Below, piece after piece: positions 1 through 10,453 of a DNA stretch of 64,000 nt. The notes beneath the pieces are model-generated. The model did not search any database. It had not been told where the DNA came from and worked only from the letters and a program-made list of their open reading frames with translations. Numbering within the stretch: position 1 is the stretch's first letter; every line of letters starts with the position of its first letter. This stretch comes from Saccopteryx bilineata. Lineage: Eukaryota; Chordata; Mammalia; Chiroptera; Emballonuridae. The translations under genes were made by a program, and so were the position numbers. The stretch spans positions 234,006,779-234,070,778 of the forward strand of contig NC_089494.1 of the NCBI RefSeq assembly GCF_036850765.1, written 5' to 3'.

Positions 1-177
1 AACTTTGCTCCAATGGGGCCTTGGCTGCGGGAGGGGAAGAGAGAGACAGAGAGGAAGGAGAGGGGGAGGGGTGGAGAAGCAGATGGGTGCTTCTTTTGTG
101 TGCTCTGGCTGGGAATCAAACCTGGGACTTCTACACACCAGGCCAATGCTCTGCCACTGAGCCAACCAGCCAGGGAG
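1..177 (-). mobile_element. tRNA-derived bat SINE, cut by window start
   Basis: Read on the minus strand this starts with the SINE head CCTGGCTGGTTGGCTCAGTG near 177 and runs through the promoter-like tRNA region and a CT-rich segment. The 3' tail lies outside the window. The tRNA-like head contains degenerate A and B box sequences for RNA polymerase III. It is a transposed copy, not a tRNA gene. It sits inside an antisense L1 remnant. Confidence 0.9.
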
Positions 178-182
178 GCAAG

Positions 183-1215
183 TAGTTTATTTGAGCTTTT
201 TCTAGCTTTTTAAGGTATGCCTCTAATGCTATGAACTTCCCTCTCAGGACTGCTTTTGCTGGGTCCCATAAATTTTGAGTCGATGTATGCTCATTATCGT
301 TCATTTCTAGGAATTTTTTTATTTCTTCTCTGATCTCATTGTTAACTCATTTGTTATTTAATAACATGCTATTTAGTTTCCAAGTGTTTGAGTATTTTTC
401 AGTTTTTCTGTTGTGGTTGATTTCTAGTTTCATGCCATTGTGATCAGAGATATTGCTCAATATGATTTCAATCTTCTTAAATTTGTTGAGACCGCTTTTG
501 TGCCCTAACATGTGGTCTATCCTAGAGAATATACTGTGGGCACTTGAAAAGAATGTATATTCTGCTGCTTTAGGATGAAAGGTTCTGATGATATCTGTTA
601 AATCAAGGTGATGTAGTGTGTCCTTAGAGTTTGCTATTTCTTTGTTAATTTTCTTTCTTGAGAATCTATCTAGTGATGTTAGTGGGGTATTGAATTCTCC
701 TATATTATAGTATTGCTGTTGATCTTACCCTTTAAATCCATCAAAGTCTGCTTTACATATTTAGGTTCTCCTATATTGTGTGTAGATACCTATAACAGTT
801 ATATCTTCCTGTTGGATTGCTCCCTTTATTATTATGTAGTGACAGTCTTTATCTCTTACTATAGCCTTTGTTTTGAAGTTCATTTTGTCTGATATAAGTA
901 TTGCTACCCCAGCTTTTTTTTCATTTCCATTTGCGTGAAATATTTTTTTTCCATCCTTTTATCTTCAGTCTATATGCATCTTCTGTTTTAAGGTGTGTCT
1001 CTTGTAGACAGCATATGTATGGGTCCTGTTTTCTTATCCACACAGCTACCCTATGTCTTTTGATTGGATCATTTAATCCATTGACATTTAAGGTTATTAT
1101 TGATATGTAGTTGTTTATTACCATTTTATTCTTTAAAACTAAATTCCTTTTTTGCTATATTCTTTTCCCCTTTGATCTGTTAAGGGGTGTATTTCAAAGG
1201 GATGTCTTCCAGGTC
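183..1215 (-). mobile_element. L1 LINE remnant, ORF2 endonuclease end, antisense
   Basis: Reading minus from 1124, the translation starts with an L1 ORF2 N-terminus. The motif ITLNVNGLNDPIKRHRV is present, then CCLQETHL at about residues 39-46, which holds the conserved glutamate of the AP-like endonuclease active site. Downstream of about 921 the same similarity continues but is broken by stops and frameshifts. This is a dead copy of the target-nicking domain, and no reverse-transcriptase part lies in the window. The right border near 1215 is uncertain. Confidence 0.85.
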
Positions 1216-1682
1216 CTTGAGAAAGACAAACTTGGGTTGCAAAACTGGTAAGAATCTGTTTACATCTCAAAGAGGACAGAGAAAAAAATTTACATTTTTA
1301 AGTATTCTAAAGTAAATCATCTGAGAAAAGTATTTCAGATGCTTAGAATCAGAAAAAAACCTGTCTGAAAGGTAGTCAGGTTGAGGGAATCTTTAAGACC
1401 CTCTTGATCAGACATAGCATCCAAGGGTCAAAACTAGAGGCACCTGAGCAGTTGAAATAAGGAGTCCTAGGTGTTTCACCTTAGTCTCATTCCTGTAGCA
1501 CTCTATAGACTATATCCTGTGGCAGATTTTACTGAAGTTTTGAGACTATCAAGGCATCAGGAGAGACTGGAATTATACCATGTCCCTGTTCTTAAAACAT
1601 ATTCCTCTGGTGCAGAAGGTTAAGATAGTTGTACTCCTCCATTCAAATTGTATTCTATTATCTTTGGTTTATGGAAGGCCCC
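1216..1682. other. Unassigned intergenic sequence
   Basis: I see no coding potential and no repeat I can name. It could include the upstream part of the neighbouring L1 or an old ERV segment. Confidence 0.4.
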
Positions 1683-2085
1683 TATTAAGGACTGAATTGT
1701 GTCCCCTTGAGAATTATATGCTGAAGTCTTACTCTTTAATGTCAGTGTATTTGGAGCTAGGGCCTATAAGAAGGTAATTAATGTTAAATGAGGTCATAAT
1801 GGTGAAGCCTCAATCTGATAAAGTTAGTGCCATGCCATGCCTTATAAAAATAAAGAGAGACACCAGAAATCTTCTCTTTCTCACCAACCAAGAACAGAGG
1901 AAAGACCATGGGAGGGCACAATGAGAAAGGGACTATACATAAGCCAAAAAGATAGTTCTCACCAGAAACTGCATTTGCTGACCATGGACATCTCTGGCCT
2001 CCAGAACTGTGAGAAAATAAATGTGGAGTGGTCAAGCCTTCTACTGTGTTGTATTTTTTATGACAGCTCAAACAGAGACTAAGAC
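1683..2085 (+). repeat. MaLR-type LTR (MLT1/MST-like)
   Basis: The order of blocks is typical of mammalian MaLR LTRs. There is an ACTGAATTGTGTCCCC opening, the block TGTATTTGGAGCTAGGGCC, AATGAGGTCATAATGGTG, a CCTTATAAAAA box and an AGACACCAG block. It ends with the CCTCCAGAACTGTGAGAAAATAAA polyadenylation region and a GACTAAGACA-like terminus. It is a solo LTR; no internal sequence follows. The subfamily was not determined. Confidence 0.8.
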
Positions 2086-2657
2086 AGTCTCTGTCTTATG
2101 TTTTAGATTTATTTCTTGTTTAATTATTCATTTCTCATACTTTTGTCTTCTTACACCATTCCCTGTGCCTTCATCTTCTATGTAATCATGTATATGTGTT
2201 AAATATATCTTTAATTATAGTATGCATATAATTTTATATGCATGTATTATATTTCACAGAAATGATGCCATTTTTATACTTCATTATGCATCACATACTA
2301 TTTCTTTTCTTGGTACACAGTTAAGGCCTATCCATGTGGTTATATGTAAATACTTCTAATTGTTGCATACTATTCCATAGTCTGCTCCCAAAATGCTTAA
2401 CCTTCCCATTTCCAAGAGATGACCTGCAAGTCACTGCCTATACACACTTCCACAGAAATATACAAATAATTCATTTTACTTTGCTCCCAACTTCCTTCAT
2501 TCATTTTGAGGACTTTGTTTTTATCAACTGAGATCCTTTCTTCATGTCTTAGTTATGTTTTTTTGCTTCTTCTTATTCATACACACCTTTTGGAACAGCC
2601 TCTGTAAAAAAAAATGTAACTCCTAGATAAATTTAGCCATATTTATTACATTCTCAA
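2086..2657. other. AT-rich intergenic sequence, possible old L1 trace
   Basis: No gene is visible. Part of 2200-2400 (ending TGCATACTATTCCATAG) resembles decayed antisense L1 sequence, but the match is too weak to assign. Confidence 0.35.
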
Positions 2658-2692
2658 CAGTGGTGGGATTCAAATAATTTAACAACTGGTTC
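2658..2692. repeat. Left terminal inverted repeat of the relic transposon
   Basis: It begins CAGTGGTGGGATTCA and continues into an AACTGGTTCT block. It pairs with the reverse complement of 5840-5874. Confidence 0.7.
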
Positions 2693-2907
2693 TCAGCCTT
2701 AATGACTATTTTAAGTGGCATATTGTTTAAAAAATGATATACCAAAAGGTAGTTTATTATCTCATGCATTTAATTATTAAATAAAACAATTAAAGAGGTA
2801 CACAAAACTAGACTATGTTATAAGGAAGAGTGTAAAATATTAATAAAAATATTAAATAACACCTGACAAAAAACAATAAAACTGTTAAGATATTTCCATA
2901 TTGCTTC

Positions 2908-3225
2908 TTTTTAAAATTTTTTATTAATTTTAATTTATTGTGTTAACATGGATTCAAGTGTTCCACTAAATATAACTCCCTCACCCCCACCCTCTTTGTC
3001 CTGCATTACCACCCTTTGCCCTCCCCCCCAACTCCCTCTCCCCTTCTCTTTGGGATTTGCTGTTCTTTTATCTGCATCCATGTGTTATGTATATATAATT
3101 TCACTAATCCCTTCACCTTCTCTGATTCTATCCCCTTATCCCTCTTCCTTCTGACAGCTGTCCCTCTGCTCCCTTTGACCCTGTCTCTGCCTCTATTCCG
3201 TTGCTTCTAGATTGGCATCCTCATT
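2908..3225 (-). mobile_element. L1 3' end fragment, antisense, inside the relic transposon
   Basis: This is the reverse complement of an L1 3' untranslated end. It matches the 3' end of the L1 copy at 25120-25400, including the shared end block with ATGTTAACACAAT and the GGAATAGAGGCAGAG block. It was inserted into the relic DNA transposon and so post-dates it. Confidence 0.75.
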
Positions 3226-3758
3226 TGCAATTTTTTTCACCTATGCATGGAATGAACACTACTGTGGCCACTTAGAATATATTATTGCACAAATAAACAT
3301 TAAAAAAGTAAGAAATATTAATTTGTAATTTCCACATTTGGCAGCTGCTCAGGTGCTCACCTTAGAGAGAAACCTGATTACAAGTGCCATTTTAACAACC
3401 AGTTCACCAAACTCAACAAAAACACTGGGGAATAATTTTCTTTTTTTGTTGCATGGGGTTTTAGAACTGTTTTTATATATGTCTGCATTACTGATTCCAA
3501 ATATGAAATCTGTTTTTTGGAGCATGCTCTAGTTTTTATGCAATTTTAATTTCTTTTTGTTACACTTAATAGCATGCATTGGTTTTTAAATTGGAGTTAA
3601 AGGGCAACGACTCTTGGATTGAACATAAACACAAGGCAATTAATGTTTTACAAACATCACTTTTATATAACTGTAGTTGTTTTTAAATGTAAAAAAATTA
3701 TTATCTGATAAAAACACCCTCTGATTTTGTTTTAAGATTGAATCATGGCTTCTTTGAA

Positions 3759-5465
3759 AGGCGTAAGAACAGTCCTGACACCTTCTGTTATATATGTGGC
3801 TGTTACACACTTCAATGTCAAAGGCACAATATCTCATCATTTGTCACACATGCATATATTGCCTATTTTCAAATTTCCCTTGGCGATCAAGACAAGAATT
3901 GGGCTTCTCATATTGTGTGTCATAATGGTGAAGAAATGCTTCATGACTGGACAAAATAAAAACACAAAGGAATGCCTTTTGGTATTCCCATGGTTTGGCG
4001 TGAACCTAAGGACCACAGCAGTGACTGTTATTTCTGTCTGATCCATACAAAAGGCATCGGCAAGAAAAAACATATGATCACATATCCTAATATTCCTTCA
4101 GCAATATGACCTATCCCACACTCTGAGACACTCCCGGTTCCAATTTTCAATGATTTCATTTCTTCTAAGGACGAAGAAAGTGAACATGGTGATCAAGTGT
4201 ATTTTGATAAGATGCATGAAGAAATGGTTGTAGAATCTGAAGGGTCTTCTTCTGATGACAAGCAGTCATTAACCCTTCAGCAGCTTAGCCAACCCGAATT
4301 GAATGACTTAGTAAGAATGACATAAAAATTGTCCTCGACTTTCTAAAGTATGCAGAGCATAACTGGATCATTTGTGTGCATCTAAAAATGGTAAATTTGC
4401 TCTGGCCGGTTGGCTCAGCGGTAGAGTGTCGGCCTGGTGTGCAGGGGACCTGGGTTCAATTCCCGGCCAGGGCACATAGGAGAAGTGCCCATTTGCTTCT
4501 CTACCCCCCCTCCTTCCTCTCTGTCTCTCTCTTCCCCTCCCGCAGCCAAGGCTCCATTGGAGCAAAGATGGCCCAGGCACTGGGGATGGCTCCTTGGCCT
4601 CTGCCCCAGGCACTAGAGTGGCCCTGGTCATGGCAGAGCGACGCCCCGGAGGGGCAGAGCATCGCCCCCTGGTGGGCAGAGCGTGGCCCCTGGTGGTCGT
4701 GCCAGCTGGATCCCGGTCAGGTGCATGCGGGAGTCTGTCTGACTGTCTCTCCCCGTTTCCAGCTTCAGAAAAATACAAAAAAAAATAATAAAATAAATAA
4801 ATAAAAATGGTAAATTTCCTGCTAGGACAACAGAGAGGTTACACGAAGTATCCTTGCTTTTTGTGTTTGTGGGACAGCTGAGCTCAGGAGAAACACTGGA
4901 CACAGGAGGGGTAGCCGAAACATGAAGCTTTGGAAGTAGGGATGCAAAATATTGTGAATGAACCTGTAGTTAATCGAGACAGGATCATTTTTCCCCCACT
5001 TCACATCAAACTTGGCTTAATGAAGCAGTTTGTTCAGGCTTTGAATAGAGAAAGTGAATGCTTTCAGTATATTATTTCTGCTTTTCCTGCCTTGTCTTTT
5101 GAGAAGATAAAAGCAGATGTATTCAATGGACCTCAGATTCAAACCCTTATACGTGACAAAGAATTTGCCAGGAAGATGAATTAGGAGGAGAAAGCAGCAT
5201 GGCAGTCTTTTGTGGAAGTTACAAAGAACTTCCTTGGCAACAAAAAAGCAGAAAACTATGAGCTTCTGGTTCAAAGGATGCTTTCCACGACATTGGATGT
5301 AACATGAGCGTTAAGATTCACTTCCTGAACAGTCACCTTGATAAGTTTCCCAAAAATCTTGGAGCTGTCAGTGATGAGCAGAGTACTGCTGGAGCCCCAA
5401 ACGACATTGTCCTCAACAAGTACATAAATGCAAGAGCTACAAACGCAAATTTTTGCCTGAATAGA
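3759..5465 (+). pseudogene. Broken ORF of relic transposon, possible transposase
   Basis: The main N-terminal piece (3759-4322) keeps one frame for 188 codons with two premature stops (TAA 3957, TGA 4107). It contains CYICGC near its start, a conserved-looking HAY...F...LGDQDKNWASH stretch, then WREPKDHSSDCYFCL with a second C-x2-C pair, and an acidic serine-rich stretch. A shifted fragment from 4349 reads YAEHNWIICVHLKMVN. After the SINE the same protein resumes (4804-5181), including IFPPLHIKLGLMKQFVQALN. It then continues with a stop at 5182 and a frameshift near 5281. The last pieces read FHDIGCNMSVKIHFLNSHLDKF and KSYKRKFLPE before a stop. A central block is missing. From memory this resembles an uncharacterised multicopy protein family common in arthropods and Hydra. 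The transposase role is inferred from the inverted ends. There is no intact reading frame. Confidence 0.65.
4384..4817 (+). mobile_element. Bat tRNA-SINE with 15-bp target duplication
   Basis: The SINE body is 4399-4802. It is flanked by the identical 15-mer AAAAATGGTAAATTT at 4384-4398 and 4803-4817. The head has a TGGCTCAGCGGT A box and a GGTTCAATTCC B box. The tail is A-rich with TAAA units. It interrupts the decayed transposon ORF between two halves of the same codon series (KMVN), so the ORF sequence was contiguous here before insertion. Confidence 0.95.
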
Positions 5466-5839
5466 ATTTAAATAAGTTTTGTGCAAATTTTATGATTAAC
5501 TTAAGTGTTTTAGTATGTTCTATTTTGAAACTATAGACAAATTCTGATGCAATCATATCTTTTAGTGTATTAGTATATTTACTGCATTATATAAATTATT
5601 ACATTTTCACAAAGATGATGCCCAAGAAGACATTCTACTTCATTATGTTAAACTATTAATAAATGTTGAATATTTTACAATAAGATGAAAACCTAAAATC
5701 TTGAATTGAAAAAATAAACTGTAGCTTACAGAGAAAAACTAATGTCAGATTTGAGATCAACACACTCAAAATAGGTAAGAACAAGTGTTTTTGTGAATGC
5801 AACAAAAACTTTGTTCCCCAGTGTTAGCTATCTGTTCTG

Positions 5840-5874
5840 CCAAACTGGTGCAAACCAGCTGAACTCCACCACTG
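5840..5874. repeat. Right terminal inverted repeat of the relic transposon
   Basis: It ends GAACTCCACCACTG, complementary to the left end at 2658. It is followed by the 8-bp duplication GTTCTCAG. Confidence 0.65.
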
Positions 5875-5882
5875 GTTCTCAG

Positions 5883-7024
5883 CCATCCACTTCGTGGCTC
5901 AGGACTTTGCCCTTAACACTAAAGTAATTAATTAATGTAGAAATTAGACTTTTTATTAAAAAGAAGTTGAGGCAATTGTGGTTTAAAATTACATTTTTCT
6001 CTGTGTATTTAAATAATATTTATAATAAAAAATATTAACCTAATATAAAAAAAAATGTTTCCAGGATATACATCATGGTTAAAACTATGTTCTGTTTTCA
6101 CTTTTATGCTGTTCCACCCACTCTCCGCATGGCTTCTTGCTTGAATCCAGCTCTAACTAAATCCCACTGCAGAATAAAACAGGTAATTTTTGAATCCTGT
6201 TTTATGTTTCATTCAAATAAGGTGTGTCATTTTATGTGGGCATTGCAAATTCTAAGCTCCACCTCAATAAAAATGACTTAAGGAGAGGCTCTTTTCTCCT
6301 AACAGTCCAAAGCACAGGTCTCCGGTCATTTGGTTTTTCTACTGTACATCACTTGCCATTGTACATTATCTCTCAGCAACAGCTGGTGATACACAGACAC
6401 GGTGCCTCTAGGAAAGCTCTCTTTCCCCCTTCCATCTGTTTCAGTCCATTTACCTCAGAAAGAAAACACTGTTTTAGCTGGTCGACTTGAAACACCTTTT
6501 CCACAATGTAATTTAAATCCCTTCAGTTAAGGAAAGTAGATTTGCATTTCCAGGCTCTAGCTTTGCTTTAAAAACTAGCCAGAGTTAAAGGTCTTTACCA
6601 CCTGATGAACAGTTGGAGAATTTTTTATAGAATAGAAAATCATGATGCCTACATTATTAAAAGAAAGACCAATATCTAAATATGTTTGAAAACAAAATAT
6701 CCTGATTGTGTTTCTGAGGTTGAATTTAAACCTCAGCAATGGATTTTTATTTTCATTAGAGGACAGCAAGCACTTGCAGCCTTTTAAGGGCTGCTTCGAT
6801 GTCTCCACACTGTACTGCTCTTGACCAGAAGTAGCGGTGGGCATGGAAGAGAGTGGAAGCCTTCGCACCTGGTCTCAACGTCTAGACCATGATTATTAAG
6901 ATTAGTTCTTTTCTTTTTCTCTCTTTAAAAAATAATTGTGACCTTTTTTTTTTTGGCTTTGGATAAAAATACAAGTCAGAAGAGAGAACAGCATTTTATG
7001 TGTGGCATGGTGAAAGTTTTGTTT
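5883..7024. other. Unassigned intergenic sequence
   Basis: I see no gene or nameable repeat. It is moderately complex and AT-rich, with a T-rich run near 6940. Short open frames here have no recognisable content. Confidence 0.4.
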
Positions 7025-7145
7025 AACATGTCTTGAGTCTCAGTTTCTTTATCGAAAAAGTGAGGTTCCTATTCTATAGAGTTGTTACGAGGATTAAATG
7101 ATATGTTTATTTAACGTGTTTAACACAGAGCTTATCCCGTTGCCA
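7025..7145 (+). repeat. MIR SINE (ancient mammalian)
   Basis: The blocks GTCTCAGTTTCTTTATC, GTTGTTACGAGGATTAAATGA and AACACAGAGCTTATC match the MIR core order in plus orientation. It is old and diverged. Confidence 0.75.
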
Positions 7146-7500
7146 GGGATCTAATGTAAACTTTTCTTCTTGCAATCTCTGAACTGTTGTCTGTGTCTAT
7201 AAGTTTTGGGGTTTTTTTCTTTGCCTAATTCCTTTATCTTGTTCACCCAGCTCCCAACCCCATGACAACCATCAGTCTGTTTGACGTTATTCTTCTAGTC
7301 ATTTAAACTTGAAACTTGAAGGTCCTTCTAACTTTTTTTTCTCAATTTCCTATGGACAAGTTCTAGTCATCTCTTATTTCCTTTGCATCTTGTATAGCCT
7401 TCTCGTCAATATACAGAGGGAGCAATTACCATTTTCCAGGGACACCAGCTTCTCCTCCTCTCCATCTATCCCTCATACTTTCACAAAGTGAAATGATCAG
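7146..7500 (-). repeat. Possible old L1 fragment, antisense
   Basis: The CTCCCAACCCCATGACAACCATCAGTCTG stretch (7251-7279) has the look of an antisense ancient L1 3' region. The rest of the segment is not assigned. Treat as tentative. Confidence 0.35.
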
Positions 7501-7877
7501 TTTAAAGTACAAAACAGCGGGTTCGATTCCCGGCCAGGGCACACAGGAGAAGCGCCCATTTGCTTCTCTACCCCTCCGCCGCGCTTTCCTCTCTGTCTCT
7601 CTCTTCCCCTCCCGCAGCCAAGGCTCCATTGGAGCAAGGATGGCCCGGGCGCTGGGGATGGCTCTGTGTCCTCTGCCCCGGGTGCTAGAGTGGCTCTGGT
7701 CGCAACATGGCGACGCCCAGGATGGGCAGAGCATCGCCCCCTGGTGGGCAGAGCTTCGCCCCTGGTGGGCGTGCCGGGTGGATCCCGGTTGGGCGCATGC
7801 AGGAGTCTGTCTGACTGTCTCTCCCTGTTTCCAGCTTCAGAAAAATGAAAAAAAAAAAGATTTAAAGTACAAAACAG
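7501..7877 (+). mobile_element. 5'-truncated bat tRNA-SINE with 17-bp target duplication
   Basis: The 17-mer TTTAAAGTACAAAACAG occurs identically at 7501-7517 and 7861-7877. The body, 7518-7860, starts at CGGGTTCGATTCCCGG. The A-box half of the tRNA head is therefore missing while the B box is perfect. The remainder is close to consensus and ends in an A-rich tail, so it is a young insertion. Without an A box it should be a poor polymerase III template. Confidence 0.93.
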
Positions 7878-8395
7878 ATTATATTATGTGCTCTGTAGCT
7901 CACAATGCCCCGTACAATAAATGTGAAATTCCTTAATGTGTTTTTTTAACATCTGTTTCTTGATCAACGTTCAAGATTTTCTGCCAAATCAGAGAAGTGA
8001 TTACTAGTGGTTTTGCCTAACATGAGAATAAAACAAAGTACAAAGGAAACAAACATCCCTGCATTCATGGAATTAACATTGAAGTGGGAAGAAGATGAAA
8101 GATAAAAAATATTAATAATAGCAATTACTGCTACAGAGAACATAGAGAAAGTTTAGGGTAATTCGAGTTAGGTTTTAGAAGAGGGTACAATTTTATATTG
8201 TATAGTCAGGGGAGGTGTTGAGGTGATATTTGTGCAAGGACTTGAAGTACATACAAATTGGAACTTGTACAATTTCTCTTACCATGCGCAATTTTTCCAA
8301 GTCCTTCTCACCTCCTAACATACATATAAATTACTTATTTATTATAATTATTTTCCCCAAAACAATCAATGAACTTCATAAAATCTGCATATTTG
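7878..8395. other. Unassigned intergenic sequence
   Basis: AT-rich sequence with no recognised gene or repeat. Confidence 0.4.
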
Positions 8396-8470
8396 CCTTG
8401 TTCACTGATTCCTAATTCCAAGAATAATACTCAGCACATAGTAGTGACTCAATAAGTATTTGATGACTAT
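8396..8470 (+). repeat. Ancient L2/MIR-type 3' fragment
   Basis: The block CTCAGCACATAGTAGTGACTCAATAAGTATTTGATGA matches the shared 3' core of L2 and MIR elements (8432-8465). Confidence 0.6.
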
Positions 8471-8535
8471 ATGTATTACATTGAATTGGACTTCAACCAC
8501 ATTTGAAGAAAGAATTAAGTTAAAATAAATCTAGG

Positions 8536-8645
8536 CCCTGGCCAGTTGGCTCAGTGGTTGAGCATCAGCTGGTGTGTGGATGTCCCAGGTTCAATTTCTG
8601 ATCAGGGCACAGAGGGGAAACAACCATCTGCTTCTCCACCCTCTC

Positions 8646-8689
<44 letters not shown>

Positions 8690-8953
8690 ATCTCTATCTC
8701 TATCTCTCTTCTTCTCCCAGAGCCATGGTTCCTTGGTTACTTGGTTAGAGCAAGTTGGCCTTTGGCTCTGAGGATGGCTCCATGGCCTCTGCCTCAGGCA
8801 CTAAAAAAAATGGCACCGTTGCTCAGCAATGAAACAACAGCTATAGAACGGCAGAGCATCACCTCTTAGTGGGCTTGCTATCTGGATCCTGGTCTGGGCA
8901 TCCGCGGGAGTCTCTCTGCGTCCCCTGCTCTCACTAAAAAAAAAAAAAAAAGT
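8536..8953 (+). mobile_element. Bat tRNA-SINE with expanded CT microsatellite
   Basis: The head is CCCTGGCCAGTTGGCTCAGT. A tract at 8648-8707 is expanded to pure TC followed by TATC units. The rest of the tail is shortened and diverged, and ends in poly(A). Target duplications were not clear. Confidence 0.85.
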
Positions 8954-9450
8954 CTAAGCCACACTCAAACTCATATATTGTAAAAGAAAAGTTTTCCATG
9001 TAATCCCTTTGTGAAAAAATTCAAACAGTTTTTTGGCTCAATATATCAAGAGACTCACAAGTTAACGGCTGTGTATAAAGCCTGAAGCAACAGCAGCTGG
9101 AAGAACATATGCAACGTTGCTCCCTGCCGGTTCAGAAAGATAGAAACACTACGGAAACAGAAATGAGGGCAGAAAAGATTATACAAATATCCTGACACCA
9201 TATTTTACTTGAGTTTATACTTAACACTTGTATTGTGACTATCGTTCTGAATATCGAAGGTCTGAGCATTTAATTTCATTTAGTTCTCTAATGTGAAAGT
9301 AATTTTCTCTGATGTCAGAAGAAAATTTTAAGACTGAATATCTGGAAAAAAATGTAATCATAGAAAAAAAAAACCCCTGAATATCTGAGTTCCATTTAAG
9401 TCTGCCTAGACTATATTTCTGAAATAACTTTCCCTCTACAAGTGATATTT
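8954..9450. other. Unassigned intergenic sequence
   Basis: I see no gene or recognisable repeat. Confidence 0.4.
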
Positions 9451-9454
9451 CAAG

Positions 9455-9670
9455 CTATTGTTTATTGATCGCTAATTCCATGCTTGACTGCTTGACGTAT
9501 CTATATATTTAATCTGCATGAAATTCCTACAAGGTAGATTTTATTCTCTCTCTGTTATGGCTGACAAAACAAGGAGGAGAATGGTTAAATAATTTGCTTC
9601 AAAATTACACAGTGAATGGTGTAGTGGAGATTTGAAACTGCCTCTGTCAGCATTCAAAGTGTATGCTTTT
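9455..9670 (-). repeat. MIR-type SINE, antisense
   Basis: The order of a TGTTTATTGATC block, a CTACAAGGTAGATTTTATTC block, a GACAAAACAAGGAGGAG block, a TTACACAGTGAATGG block and a final CATTCAAAGTGTATGCT matches antisense MIR (cell-core region). It is strongly diverged. Confidence 0.6.
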
Positions 9671-9727
9671 AACTAATATTTTATATTACTTTAAATTGCA
9701 TAAAAAAACAGTACTGAATCAATAGAT

Positions 9728-10453
9728 ATGTCTTGTAAAGAATTGTTTCCCAACAGCTCAGATAAGGGCCTAATATCCAAAATATACAAAGAACTCATAA
9801 AACTCAACAACAAACAAACAAACAATCCAATAAAAAAATGGGAAGAGGATATGAACAGACACTTCTCCCAGGAAGAAATACAAATGGCCAACAGATATAT
9901 GAAAAGATGCTCATCTTCTTTAGCTATTAGAGAAATGCAAATCAAAATGGCAATGAGATACCACCTCACACCTGTTCGATTAGCTGTTATTAGCAAGTCA
10001 GGTAATAGCAAATGTTGGAGAGGCTGTGGAGAAAAAGGAACCCTCATACACTGTTGGTGGGAATGTAAAGTAGTACAACCATTATGGAAGAAAGTATGGT
10101 GGTTCCTCAAAAAACTGAAAATAGAACTACCTTATGACCCAGCAATCCCTCTACTGGGTATATATCCCCAAAACTCAGAAACATTGATACGTAAAGACAC
10201 ATGCAGCCCCATGTTTATTGCAGCATTGTTCACAGTGGCCAGCACATGGAAACAACCAAAAAGCCCATCAATAGATGACTGGATAAAGAAGATGTGGCAC
10301 ATATACACTATGGAATACTACTCAGCCATAAGAAATGATGACATCGGAACATTTACAGCAAAATGGTGGGATCTTGATAACATGATAAGAAGCGAAATAA
10401 GTAAATCAGAAAAAAACAGGAACTGTATTATTCCATACGTAGGTGGGACATAA
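9728..10453 (+). pseudogene. L1 ORF2 C-terminal fragment, open frame
   Basis: An open frame of 241 codons covers the C-terminus of L1 ORF2. Landmarks are [13 protein letters not shown] near residue 19, [23 protein letters not shown] at about residues 108-130, [13 protein letters not shown], and [23 protein letters not shown] near the end. HCWWECK belongs to the cysteine-rich ORF2 tail. The first residues derive from the target site, so this is not a real start. It encodes no catalytic domain and is not expected to be functional. Confidence 0.85.

Larger units (their letters stand above)
2658..5874 (+). mobile_element. Relic DNA transposon with inverted ends and decayed ORF
   Basis: The left end reads CAGTGGTGGGATTCA. 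The right end, reverse-complemented, reads CAGTGGTGGAGTTCA, so the two ends form an inverted repeat with one mismatch in 15 bases. The flanks are ATTCTCAA (2650-2657) and GTTCTCAG (5875-5882), an 8-bp target duplication with six identical core bases. The CAGNG start and 8-bp duplication are hAT-like. Inside are a broken protein-coding region (3759-5465), an antisense L1 3' fragment (2908-3225) and a young SINE (4399-4802). The coding part does not show the usual hAT BED finger plus dimerisation domain, so the superfamily is unresolved. One caution is that the 14-mer at 5871-5884 recurs at 2685-2698 inside the left end. Confidence 0.7.

Noticed and set aside
4399..4470. tRNA gene at SINE heads (also at 44088, 35306 and 61284)
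   Set aside because: A and B boxes are present but no tRNA cloverleaf with proper anticodon context and 3' end. A SINE body and A-tail follow, with target duplications.
4368..4903. Several open frames of 90-142 codons over the SINE at 4.4-4.8 kb (and like frames at 7.5, 11.5, 35.3 and 44.1 kb)
   Set aside because: They lie in GC-rich SINE bodies, recur in every copy in both strands, and end in or near the tail. They are by-products of SINE composition and not genes.
8648..8707. Triplex or promoter TC element as a separate feature
   Set aside because: It lies inside the SINE and is an expanded copy of the CT block of that family.
9691..10110. 139-codon antisense frame over the L1 at 9.7 kb (also 37337-37639 antisense)
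   Set aside because: Shadow of L1 ORF2 in reverse. It recurs in both copies of the L1 and has no independent motif.
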